Shown: positions 1 through 6,218, counted from the stretch's first letter. The stretch: 7,174 nucleotides of DNA from Paracoccaceae bacterium (GCA_003545125.1 DQCI01000181.1:2665-9838), one strand, 5' to 3'. Made by a program: numbers and translations. The notes: generated by a model not told the origin, from the sequence alone.

Positions 1-942
1 CTGGTCCCGTCGGGCCCGTTCGGGATGATCGCGATGATCTTGCTGGTTCTGTCGCTGGCGCTCGCGCTGAACCGCAAGATCAGCTACAGCCGCTGGCGGC
101 CGATGCACAAGCTGATGGGCCTGGTCTACGGCCTCATCATCGCCCATTTCATGTCGGCACCGGCGGTCTTCGTCGAGATCTTCAGGGCCTCGGGCATCCT
201 GCTTCTGCTCGCTGCGATCATCGGCGTACTGTCGTTCCTCTACTCGGTCTTCGGGATGAACAAGCGCACCGCGCTGCGCTACAAGATCGCCGCGATCAAC
301 CATCTCGAGCGCGCCACCGAGGTCATGCTCGAACCGCTGGGCGCCGCACTAAAGCACAGGCCCAGCCAGTTCGCCTTTGTCGAAGTGCAGGGCAAGGGCT
401 GGTCGGAACCGCACCCGTTCACCATCTCCAGCGCCCCGGGCGAAGGCCGCCTGCGTTTCACCATGAAGGTGCTCGGCGACTGGACCCGCAAGGTGCGTGA
501 AGAGCTGCAGCCGGGCGGCGAGGTGATCGTGCGCGGCCCCTACGGTCGGTTCGACACGTCGAAAGGCGGCAACAGGCAGATCTGGCTCGCCGGTGGCATC
601 GGGCTTACCCCGTTCCTGTCCGCGATCCGCGCGATGCAGCCCGGCGACGACCGGCAGATCCACCTGATCTACGCTGCGCGCGAGGCACGTGACGCGATCT
701 TCCTCGACGAGCTCAAGGATCGCGCCGCAAAGCTCGGCAATGTCACTCTGGTGCCGCTGTTCTCCGACGAGGGCAACTACGCCCGGGTCGACATGATGAA
801 GGTCAAGCTGCCCGATCCGTTGAACACCTACGACTACTACCTCTGCGGTCCGCGCCCGATGGTCGACACCCTGATGCGCGACCTCAAGACGGAAGGCGTC
901 GCCAAGACCCGGATCCACACCGAAGCCTTCGAATTCCGCTAG
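1..942 (+). CDS. Ferric-reductase-like transmembrane flavocytochrome, C-terminal part (5' end outside window)
   Basis: The open frame enters from the left edge, so the N-terminal membrane helices are missing. Residues here are numbered from the Met at base 25. The visible part begins in a hydrophobic helix. A helix follows with two histidines 13 residues apart (H28, H41), the spacing expected of heme ligands in ferric reductase/NOX membrane domains, and then another helix (about 57-77). The soluble half is an FNR-type flavin/NAD(P)H module: HPFTIS at 130-135 (FAD-binding position), GPYG at 171-174, AGGIGLTPF at 189-197 (nucleotide-binding glycine loop) and CGPRPM at 274-279, with the usual C-terminal HTEAFEF. 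No 2Fe-2S domain follows. The family moves electrons from cytosolic NAD(P)H through FAD and heme across the membrane; the acceptor here is unknown. It is probably co-transcribed with the small membrane protein starting at 971. The family assignment is secure; ferric iron as the substrate is not. Confidence 0.9.
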   Translation: MVPSGPFGMIAMILLVLSLALALNRKISYSRWRPMHKLMGLVYGLIIAHFMSAPAVFVEIFRASGILLLLAAIIGVLSFLYSVFGMNKRTALRYKIAAINHLERATEVMLEPLGAALKHRPSQFAFVEVQGKGWSEPHPFTISSAPGEGRLRFTMKVLGDWTRKVREELQPGGEVIVRGPYGRFDTSKGGNRQIWLAGGIGLTPFLSAIRAMQPGDDRQIHLIYAAREARDAIFLDELKDRAAKLGNVTLVPLFSDEGNYARVDMMKVKLPDPLNTYDYYLCGPRPMVDTLMRDLKTEGVAKTRIHTEAFEFR

Positions 943-970
943 AGCGGACCAGAAATTGGGGACGAGAGAA

Positions 971-1456
971 ATGAAAAAGCTTCTGCACTTCATCCACGAG
1001 ATCGGCACGATCATGTATGTGGGCGGCATCCTGTCGCACATCGTGATCGGGGCGATTTTCGCCCATGTCTCGCCCGAGTTGGCGGTGACGATCTACACCT
1101 ACAAACTGCAAAGCGCCTACATCCTGATCCTGCCCGGGTTGGGGCTAAAGGTGGTCACCGATCTGACCCTGTTTATTGCCTACGGCGAGCGGGCCTGGTG
1201 GATGCGCGTCAAGCTCGCCGCCACAGCGTTCCTGACGGTGAACGCGTTCGTCTTCCTGGTGCCGATGATGCCGGAGTTGCTTGCCCTGGCCGAGGCGTCT
1301 GTTCCCGCCGCAGAGCTGAGCGAGGCGTTTCACGATCTGGAGGGGAGAGAGCAGCTCGTGGGCATGTCCAACGTCATTCCGCTCATCACGGAAATGGTCA
1401 TGGGCTCGTTCCGGCCGGCATTCACACGCGCGGAAAGGGCGCTTCGACGGGCCTGA
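971..1456 (+). CDS. Small integral membrane protein, DUF2269-like
   Basis: A 161-residue, mostly hydrophobic protein with about four membrane segments (roughly residues 5-30, 45-70, 78-100 and 132-147). There is a polar stretch at 108-130 and a basic C-terminus ending RALRR. The ATG at 971 is preferred because a purine-rich GAGAGAA sits just before it; an upstream in-frame TTG at 956 has no such signal. H6, H9 and H23 lie in or near the first helix, and a basic/aromatic patch (ERAWWMRVK, 73-81) sits between helices 2 and 3. The general plan (first helix of the LLHFIHEIGTIMYVGGI type) resembles DUF2269 and other small predicted membrane proteins of unknown function. It starts 28 bases after the flavocytochrome stop, so the two are likely an operon. 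A role as a partner or assembly factor of that enzyme is inference from position only. Confidence 0.75.
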   Translation: MKKLLHFIHEIGTIMYVGGILSHIVIGAIFAHVSPELAVTIYTYKLQSAYILILPGLGLKVVTDLTLFIAYGERAWWMRVKLAATAFLTVNAFVFLVPMMPELLALAEASVPAAELSEAFHDLEGREQLVGMSNVIPLITEMVMGSFRPAFTRAERALRRA

Positions 1457-2038
1457 CCGGACGGTTGGCAGACCAGGAGCCCTGGGCATGAGCTTTCCGC
1501 AGGGTGTCCGTCAGGTCCCAGTCGAATTGGTTGGAGGTCCCAAGCTTCAACGCTTTTGGGAGGGATCGAATGACCATCCACAGGAATGCCAGACCGACCC
1601 CGTTTGACCGAGAACGCCTTGTGGCGATGGTTGCGACGGGCACATCGTTTGCGTTAGCGGCGCCGGCCTGGACGGTAGTGCTGGCTTTGACCAATTGCAT
1701 CACAACGCTGCCGTCGGATGGCTCTCTCGCACCCGAAAGCGGGCGCTCCCAGATCCGTGGTCGCTGAGCATGCTGTCGCGGATCCTGGCGCACGCGGCAT
1801 CCTCTCTGCAGGGGATGCGCAAATCCGGCGGCGTCGAGGATGCCCATGGGCGATGCAGCCGCGCGTTCATCAGTTTTCCTTATCGGGGGGAATGTTTCTC
1901 CTAATTTGAACACCGGAAATCACAGGCCGTAGAATTGCGTCACGCGTTGTCCACGCCGGCTTGGGCGCACAGAGGATCGGTTTCTCGGTACGGCGGCCAA
2001 GAGTTCAGGCTTTGTGCGCGCAGTGAGGAGCGACAACC
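1457..2038. other. Intergenic region with IS remnant, no intact gene
   Basis: These 582 bases contain no convincing complete gene on either strand. Open frames present on both strands show no recognisable family and overlap one another. The left part (about 1504-1808) looks like a decayed insertion sequence, described separately. A short perfect palindrome CCAGG-AGC-CCTGG lies at about 1472-1484 soon after the membrane-protein stop. It is not followed by a T-run, so I do not call a terminator. The right part (about 1900-2038) should hold the promoter of the CYTH operon, but I could not identify a convincing -35/-10 pair. Confidence 0.6.
1570..1767 (+). pseudogene. IS481-type transposase, N-terminal remnant
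   Basis: An ATG preceded by a strong ribosome site (GGGAGGG, 5 bases away) opens with MTIHRNARPTPFDRERLV, followed by a short Val/Gly/Ala-rich stretch ending FALAA. This matches the typical start of IS481-family transposases, which begin with a conserved IHKNARLTP...RERLV stretch leading into a helix-turn-helix. After about 31 residues the resemblance stops, where a second HTH helix and a KW..R motif are expected, and the frame ends at 1767 after 65 residues. A weak second match, LSMLSRILAHAASSL, lies in another frame at about 1761-1808; the family often has a TVSRILxRxGLSxL-like segment there. A TGT at 1504 would fit the family's usual terminal TGT, but I could not find a matching right end. 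I see the N-terminal match; the decay by frameshift and deletion is inferred. No active transposase can be made from this piece. Confidence 0.5.
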
Positions 2039-2641
2039 ATGAATGAAATCAAACCGCGTTTCGAATTCCGAACCTGGGCCCCGAACTTCGGTCTGGTTGA
2101 ACAAAAGATGCGGCGGCTTTCGGCGTGCAGCGGCATTCGCGAAAGCTCCGAGATCTACATCGTTTCGTCGGGTAACACCGAGAACAACACCAAGGTCCGC
2201 GACAAGCTGATGGACATCAAGGTGTTCGTCACCGAGCGCGAGGGGCTGGAACAATGGAACCCGCGCATGAAGGGCGAGTTTCCGATGAAGACGTCGGTTC
2301 TGGAAGCGGACGTGTTGCCGGCCTTCGGGCTCGACATGCCGGCGCTTGAACGCGACGAATACACGCTCGACCAGTATCTGGAAGAGGTGATCCGCCCCAA
2401 CCCGGCACTGTCCGCGGTGCGCGTTTTCAAACGGCGGTTTGCCTTCACCATCAACGAATGCATCGCCGAACACGGAGAAATCTGGATCAACGGCGCCGCG
2501 CTCCAGACCGTGGCGCTGGAATCCGTCGACGTGCCGGCCATCCTCGAAGGCAAGAAGATGCTGGGCCTGGATGAGTACGAAAACGTCAACTACCTGCGCG
2601 CGATAAAACGGGTGATCGGCATGGAGCCGCTTCCGGCTTGA
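2039..2641 (+). CDS. Divergent CYTH-like protein of uncertain activity
   Basis: A 200-residue soluble protein with no signal peptide. The ATG follows a strong GAGGAG at 8 bases. The pattern is that of a stretched CYTH/triphosphate-tunnel fold. It has a first strand FEFR (8-11) where the ExExK motif normally sits, a basic NTKVRD...DIKVFV block (50-64), an EFPM strand (80-83), VFKRRFAF (129-136), ECIAEHGEIWING (140-152), and a strand TVALESVD (157-164) in the place of the usual acidic AEvE strand. It ends with NVNYLRAIKRVIG (182-194), a closing segment that I associate with this type of protein. The ExExK signature is reduced to a single acidic residue plus Arg, so catalysis is doubtful. It may be a sensor or a partner. 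The canonical CYTH gene starts 42 bases downstream, which supports a functional pairing. The fold assignment is by pattern only; the alternative is an unrelated conserved hypothetical protein. Confidence 0.55.
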   Translation: MNEIKPRFEFRTWAPNFGLVEQKMRRLSACSGIRESSEIYIVSSGNTENNTKVRDKLMDIKVFVTEREGLEQWNPRMKGEFPMKTSVLEADVLPAFGLDMPALERDEYTLDQYLEEVIRPNPALSAVRVFKRRFAFTINECIAEHGEIWINGAALQTVALESVDVPAILEGKKMLGLDEYENVNYLRAIKRVIGMEPLPA

Positions 2642-2683
2642 TGTGCCGCGCGGACACAACAGCTTGAGATCGAGGACGAAACA

Positions 2684-3148
2684 GTGGGCAAGGAAATCGA
2701 ACGGAAGTTTTTGGTCGCCGGTGAGGCCTGGCGGGCGCTTGCACAGGGCACCGCCTACCGGCAGGGCTATCTGTCGACCGTCAAGGAGCGCACGGTGCGG
2801 GTGCGCACCATCGACGACAAGGGCTTCCTGACCGTCAAGGGGATCAACGTCGGCGCGACCCGGGTCGAGTACGAATACGAGATCCCCGCCAGTGACGCCA
2901 ACGAGATGTTGGACGACTTGTGCGAGCAGCCGATCATCGAGAAACATCGTTACAAGATCAAAGACAACGGGCTGGTCTGGGAAGTCGACGAGTTCGGCGG
3001 GGTGAACCAGGGGTTGATCGTGGCCGAGGTCGAGCTCGACAGCGAGGCACAGAGCTTCGAGAAACCGAGCTGGATCGGCGAAGAGATCGCGGACGATCCG
3101 CGCTATTTCAACTCGAACCTGATCGCGCACCCCTACACGCAATGGTAG
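2684..3148 (+). CDS. CYTH domain protein, probable triphosphate tunnel metalloenzyme
   Basis: A single-domain 154-residue protein, the length of the short bacterial triphosphate tunnel enzymes. The tunnel residues appear in order: EIERK at 4-8 (the ExExK motif that binds metal), RVRT at 39-42, LTVK at 49-52, R60 and EYEYEIP at 63-69, EKHRY at 86-90 (with K87 and R89), WEVDEF at 99-104, and AEVELDSE at 114-121. A conserved Trp (SWIGEEI, 129-135) and a Tyr/Asn-rich tail follow. Members of this group hydrolyse inorganic triphosphate or nucleoside triphosphates with Mg2+ or Mn2+; a few act as adenylate cyclases. Inorganic triphosphatase is the most likely activity here. Translation starts at a GTG, with CGAGGACG about 7 bases before it; no ATG fits the family's N-terminus. 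The gene lacks the CHAD domain that often accompanies CYTH. It is downstream of a divergent CYTH-like gene and probably in the same operon. Confidence 0.9.
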   Translation: MGKEIERKFLVAGEAWRALAQGTAYRQGYLSTVKERTVRVRTIDDKGFLTVKGINVGATRVEYEYEIPASDANEMLDDLCEQPIIEKHRYKIKDNGLVWEVDEFGGVNQGLIVAEVELDSEAQSFEKPSWIGEEIADDPRYFNSNLIAHPYTQW

Positions 3149-3319
3149 CCGCCTGGACACGGTGCGGCGGCCCACGGGCGTTTCTCGTAGCGCGACAGCT
3201 GCCGCGCCAATGCGGCGTCCGGACCCCATGACCGCGATCGCTCACCGCAGAATCGGGGCGATGTGATAGGGGAGGTGCGTGAAACTGTAGACAGGCGACC
3301 TTTTCGAAAGAGATGACCA
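3149..3319. other. Intergenic gap between CYTH and CBS genes
   Basis: These 171 bases have no gene. Just after the CYTH stop, GCCGCC and GGCGGC can pair across a 12-base loop (about 3149-3172), but only a short TTT follows some bases later. It is at best a weak terminator. No clear promoter for the CBS gene was seen. The CBS gene may be read through from the CYTH genes or have its own unrecognised promoter. Confidence 0.4.
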
Positions 3320-4189
3320 ATGCTTTTCCAAATTGCTCCTCACGTGATGCGGACCCCTGGACCGGTTGGGCTTGGTGCATCCGGCACGGTGTTGGAAGCC
3401 GTCCGGCTGATGCACCAACACGACGTCGGCGCTGTGCTGGTGGTCGAGAACGACAAACTGATCGGGATTTTCACCGAACGTGATGTTGCCTACCGGGTGT
3501 TGGCTGCCGGTCTCGACATCGCCGAAACGCGCGTGCGCGAGGTGATGACACCGGACCCGCTTTCGATCCAGGCCGACGCGCTTGCGACCGCGGCGCTTGA
3601 GCAATTCGCCGAGCACAATATCCGGCACCTGCCGGTCTACGAGGGCCCGAGGCTCATCGGCGTCGTGGCATTGCGCGATATCCAGCGGGTGGCGAACAAG
3701 CAGTTCGTGGAGGAACTCAACCACATGTCGGTCGAGATCGTCGGCGATTGCCGGATCGCCTTTGGCGCGCCACAGGCCCGAAAACTCATTACGCTGCCAC
3801 CGACCGCGTCGGTCCGGCAGGGCGTCGAAGCGATGAAAACCCGCGACACCGGCGCCGTGCTGGTCGCGCAAGATGAGGTTCTGCGCGGGATCTTCACCGA
3901 GCGCGATGTCATCAAGCACATTGCCACGGAAGGCATCGACCCTGAGAGAACGCAAGTCGCGGCAGTGATGACCGCCGATCCGTCGACCATTTCTCCGGGT
4001 GAAAACTGCGATGTTGCGACCGAGCTGATGCAGGAGGGGCAGTTCCGCCACCTGCCGATCGTGCAAAACGGTCGGCCGGTCGGCATTCTGTCGATCCGCG
4101 ATCTCTATCGCTTCTACCGCCTGTCCCTCGAAGCGCAGCTGAACGCGGCGATGATCGAGCGCACGCGTCACATGATCGCGCATGACTGA
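3320..4189 (+). CDS. Stand-alone protein with four CBS domains (two Bateman modules)
   Basis: A 289-residue protein that consists almost wholly of CBS repeats. Repeat 1 spans about 8-60 (DVGAVLVVENDKLIGIFTERD). Repeat 2 spans about 73-125 (VMTPDPLSIQADA..., NIRHLPVYEG, LIGVVALRDI). Repeat 3 spans about 155-203 (DTGAVLVAQDEVLRGIFTERD). Repeat 4 spans about 212-265 (VMTADPSTISPGE..., QFRHLPIVQNGRPVGILSIRDL). The motif GIFTERDV occurs at the same place in each half, so the gene looks like an internal duplication of a CBS pair. A charged linker (about 126-152) joins the halves, and a basic/amphipathic tail (266-289) follows. There is no enzyme, channel or HTH domain attached. CBS pairs bind AMP, ADP, ATP, SAM or cyclic dinucleotides and regulate partner proteins; the ligand and partner here are not known. 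The ribosome site (AGAGA) is weak. Its position between CYTH genes and a Na/Pi cotransporter suggests energy- or phosphate-state sensing, which is inference. Confidence 0.88.
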   Translation: MLFQIAPHVMRTPGPVGLGASGTVLEAVRLMHQHDVGAVLVVENDKLIGIFTERDVAYRVLAAGLDIAETRVREVMTPDPLSIQADALATAALEQFAEHNIRHLPVYEGPRLIGVVALRDIQRVANKQFVEELNHMSVEIVGDCRIAFGAPQARKLITLPPTASVRQGVEAMKTRDTGAVLVAQDEVLRGIFTERDVIKHIATEGIDPERTQVAAVMTADPSTISPGENCDVATELMQEGQFRHLPIVQNGRPVGILSIRDLYRFYRLSLEAQLNAAMIERTRHMIAHD

Positions 4190-4471
4190 GCGTGAACGCA
4201 GCGTTCGGGCCGCCTCCTGGCGCGCCGTTTCCGGCTGACACCGACCCGGCACACCAATCGCCCAAGTCTCGCGGGAACCGGCGTTATTGACCGCAGGGCG
4301 TGACCGGTCCGGCTCTGGCCAGCATAACGCAGCCACACCGGGTCTGTGGCCGGCGTGCCGGACTGGCGCGCCCGAAGGTTGCCAGGCGCATTTCTCGGTC
4401 AATGGCGCGGGCGGCCGGGCGGCGGGTTTGCACGCCAGCCAATATGGCGCAGCAGCAGGAAACGGGACTGC
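4190..4471. other. Intergenic region upstream of Na/Pi cotransporter remnant
   Basis: These 282 bases hold no recognisable gene. Right after the CBS stop, GAACG-CAG-CGTTC forms a short perfect hairpin (about 4197-4209). It is not followed by a T-run, so its role as a terminator is doubtful. The frame in which the cotransporter is read stays open back to 4346, but that upstream stretch is Arg/Gly-rich and unlike the family's N-terminus, so I treat it as non-coding. Confidence 0.45.
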
Positions 4472-4705
4472 ATGCTGAAACGATTGATGTTGCCAGCGGC
4501 TCTGCTGATCCTGACCCTCGGGTTCTGGGCCAGCAGCGATTTTCAGGAGATCGCGGCCGGCGTGGCCATCTTCCTCTTCGGCATGTTGATGCTTGAAGAC
4601 GGCTTCAAGCTGTTCAGTGGCGGCATCCTCGAACAGGCTTTGGAAAAGGCGACCGGCTCGGTCGCGAAATCCATCGGCTTCGGGGTCGTTTCGACGACGA
4701 TCATG
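4472..4705 (+). pseudogene. Na+/phosphate cotransporter (NptA/PNaS family), truncated N-terminal fragment
   Basis: The ATG follows AGGAAACGGG. Residues 1-20 form a first hydrophobic helix, and 27-45 read IAAGVAIFLFGMLMLEDGF, the typical first conserved segment of bacterial Na/Pi cotransporters. SGGILEQALEKATGSVAKSIGFGVVSTTIM (49-78) then leads up to the point where the family has its invariant QSSS motif. Here the next residues are PGVSEG, and from that point nothing matches. The frame stays open to 5317 only because it runs antisense through the LysR gene; those residues are not real protein homology. A full-length member has roughly 300 to 550 residues with two QSSS repeats, so all of the transport core is missing and the fragment cannot work as a transporter. 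The break coincides with the start of a hairpin at 4706. Causes could be deletion, insertion of the LysR/TctC unit, inversion or an assembly join. Confidence 0.75.
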
Positions 4706-4753
4706 CCCGGTGTGAGCGAGGGTCGGGGCGCAGGCAGCCTGACCCCACCCGGG
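4706..4753. repeat. Long imperfect hairpin between Na/Pi remnant and LysR gene
   Basis: CCCGG (4706-4710) pairs with CCGGG (4749-4753), GTG (4712-4714) with CAC (4746-4748), and GGGTCGGG (4720-4727) with CCTGACCC (4738-4745, one G.T pair). This gives 16 pairs, with bulges of 1 and 5 bases on the left arm and a 10-base loop. It ends 18 bases beyond the LysR stop codon, so it could act as a terminator for that gene, read on the minus strand. No T-run follows in either direction, which argues against a classical intrinsic terminator. It starts at the exact base where cotransporter homology ends. Confidence 0.5.
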
Positions 4754-4771
4754 CCGCCGTCGCCGGTCCGG

Positions 4772-5701
4772 CTACTCGAAGTCCAGAAGGTCGAGGTTCG
4801 CCCCGTGCGAAAGCGGCGCTGTTGCCCGCATGAGTTTCAGGAATTCCAGGGCCGCATGCGAAAACTTCCGGTCACGCGGGTAGTAGAGGTAATAGTAGGC
4901 GTTCAGGTCGAACGTTGGCAGCGCCAGCTCTTTGAACTCCTTGGAGTCCAACTGGTTTTTCACCGCGATCCTCGGCAGGATCGTCATGCCGAACCCTTCA
5001 CCGATCAGCTTTTTCACGATGTCGATGTTGTCGAGCTCGACATAGCGTTTGGGCATAAAAGCCGGATCGATCTTGGAAAGCCAGGTGTCCATGTCGTCGC
5101 GGATGCGCGTGCCCTTTTCGCGCAGCACCAGGTTGGTCCCCGTCAGGTCTTCCGGCGTCAGAACCTCTTTGACGGCAAGAGGGTGGCTGGCTTCGACCAC
5201 CGCAACGAGCGGCTCGGTGTGGATCAGGGTAAACCCGATTCTGGGTTCGTCTTCGTACAGCCCGCCGAAGCCGAATTCGACTTTTCCGTTCAACAGCTTG
5301 GAGATGATGTCATGTGAATTTCCGGCATGCAGGTCCACCTCGATGCTGGGATGTTCGACGCTGAACCGGGCCACGAGTTTGGCGAGGAAGTACGTGCCGA
5401 AAACCGCGCTCGATCCGATGTCGACCCGGCCGCTTTCGAGGTTCGAGAGGTTCTCGAACAGCACCTTGATTTCCTGCAGCGCCGAGATGATGACCTCGGT
5501 TTTCTCTAGCAGCACCTGCCCCTCCCGGGTCAGGTGGATCTTGTTTCCGGTCCGGTCGAAAAGCTGCACCCGCAGGCTGGCCTCCAGGGCCTGGATCTGC
5601 TGGCTCACGGCCGACTGGCTGATCAGCAGTTCGCGGCTTGCCCCGGTGAAGCTGCCTTTCGCCACGACCATCTGGAATGTCTGGAGCTGATCGCAGTTCA
5701 C
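4772..5701 (-). CDS. LysR-type transcriptional regulator
   Basis: A 309-residue protein of the usual family length. Residues 3-62 form the winged helix-turn-helix (LQTFQMVVAKGSFTGASRE..., SQSAVSQQIQALE, LFDRTGNKIHLTREG), followed by a linker helix (64-90). The ligand-binding domain follows (about 91-295), opening with GRVDIGSSAVFGTYFLAKLV and containing EFGFGGLYEDEP, the switch-like EPLVAVVEASHPLA, and IGEGFGMTILPRIAV. It resembles the CysL/CbbR-like branch of LysR proteins, but the effector cannot be read from sequence. Translation begins at a GTG with AGGTGA just upstream. The gene is divergent from the TctC-family gene at 6276, the standard arrangement in which a LysR protein controls the neighbouring uptake system and itself from the shared intergenic region. 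It converges on the broken Na/Pi gene with 66 bases between the stop and the break. Confidence 0.93.
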   Translation of the reverse strand: MNCDQLQTFQMVVAKGSFTGASRELLISQSAVSQQIQALEASLRVQLFDRTGNKIHLTREGQVLLEKTEVIISALQEIKVLFENLSNLESGRVDIGSSAVFGTYFLAKLVARFSVEHPSIEVDLHAGNSHDIISKLLNGKVEFGFGGLYEDEPRIGFTLIHTEPLVAVVEASHPLAVKEVLTPEDLTGTNLVLREKGTRIRDDMDTWLSKIDPAFMPKRYVELDNIDIVKKLIGEGFGMTILPRIAVKNQLDSKEFKELALPTFDLNAYYYLYYPRDRKFSHAALEFLKLMRATAPLSHGANLDLLDFE

Positions 5702-5828
5702 CGGTCACCTACCCCCTGTGTCGGCAAGAAACGGTGGGACCGGGAAACGATCGGACAGGCAAAAGACCCGCCCCTCACCAAACCGCCGCGTTGCCACCGT
5801 TTGGCGCTTGGCGAAGGTGCCGGTTTGC

Positions 5829-5848
5829 GCGCTGTCACGCGCTGTCAC
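5829..5848. repeat. 10-base tandem direct repeat GCGCTGTCAC x2
   Basis: Two perfect copies of GCGCTGTCAC stand head to tail, one helical turn apart, flanked by further CGCG-rich sequence. It lies about 130 bases upstream of the LysR start. It may be a regulator site or simply local slippage. Confidence 0.4.
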
Positions 5849-6097
5849 ACGCGCCGAGGACGTCAAGGGCGTCGGGGCGCGGGCGTTTTCGTCCCGGCAA
5901 ATCAGGGCCTCACCCGTTGCGCCATGGCCAGCGGCGTGAACCGCGCGGCCGTGACATGAGGGAGCCTTGCAGATGCAGCCAAGTGAGCCGCAAAACACCG
6001 CTGGCGTCCATCTTACATCTCTTTGAAACAGAATGATTTCCGATCCCCGGCGACTGAATGGGCGCTCGGTCGCTTGGTTGCATGCCCCGCATCAGTA

Positions 6098-6127
6098 TTG
6101 CTTATGCATCGGATCGGCTCAACTAAT
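6098..6127 (+). promoter_or_regulatory. Possible sigma-70-type promoter for the TctC gene
   Basis: TTGCTT (6098-6103) is separated by 18 bases from ACTAAT (6122-6127), in the most AT-rich part of the intergenic region. The match is partial (3/6 at -35, 4/6 at -10). If used, the message would begin near 6135 and have a leader of about 140 bases that includes the hairpin at 6189-6218. This is weak and based on sequence alone. Confidence 0.22.
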
Positions 6128-6135
6128 TTGGTCAC

Positions 6136-6149
6136 GGAGGGCGAAAATG
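6136..6149 (+). promoter_or_regulatory. Strong ribosome site and ATG upstream of and in frame with the TctC gene
   Basis: GGAGG (6136-6140) is followed after 6 bases by an ATG at 6147. From that ATG the frame has no stop and runs straight into the TctC reading frame, giving a 43-residue extension rich in Arg, Ser and Cys ahead of the normal start. The extension would bury the signal peptide, so the start at 6276 is preferred for the secreted protein. The signal could be chance, a translated leader or a second start. Confidence 0.35.
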
Positions 6150-6188
6150 CTACCAAACATCAGTCGGCCAGGCCGTTGGCGAGGAAGA

Positions 6189-6218
6189 GCGGACGAATCC
6201 TGTCAAAATTCCGTCCGC
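6189..6218. repeat. Hairpin in the TctC leader
   Basis: GCGGACG (6189-6195) pairs with CGTCCGC (6212-6218), and AAT (6196-6198) continues the stem with ATT (6208-6210). There is one bulged C (6211) and a 9-base loop. It lies 57 bases before the TctC start. It could be an mRNA leader structure or a protein-binding inverted repeat. Confidence 0.4.

Noticed and set aside
929..940. CCGC-TAGA-GCGG mini hairpin over the flavocytochrome stop codon.
   Set aside because: It has only four pairs, no T-run, and the next gene starts 28 bases after the stop, so termination here is unlikely.
349..1041. 230-codon open frame on the - strand.
   Set aside because: It is antisense to the FNR domain of the flavocytochrome and has no recognisable motif.
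1940..3229. 429-codon open frame on the - strand.
   Set aside because: It lies opposite both CYTH genes. Its His/Asp/Arg/Val-rich product is the usual mirror of GC-rich coding sequence and matches no family.
3242..4402. 386-codon open frame on the - strand.
   Set aside because: It is antisense to the four-CBS gene, whose domains are unmistakable on the + strand.
4346..5317. Long + strand open frame of 323 codons starting upstream of the Na/Pi fragment.
   Set aside because: Its first 42 codons are unlike the family, and beyond 4705 it runs antisense through the LysR gene. Only 4472-4705 has protein homology.
6081..6116. GCATC-type repeats near 6089-6110 considered as a LysR operator.
   Set aside because: The repeats are short and irregular, and no clear T-N11-A inverted repeat can be singled out from chance.
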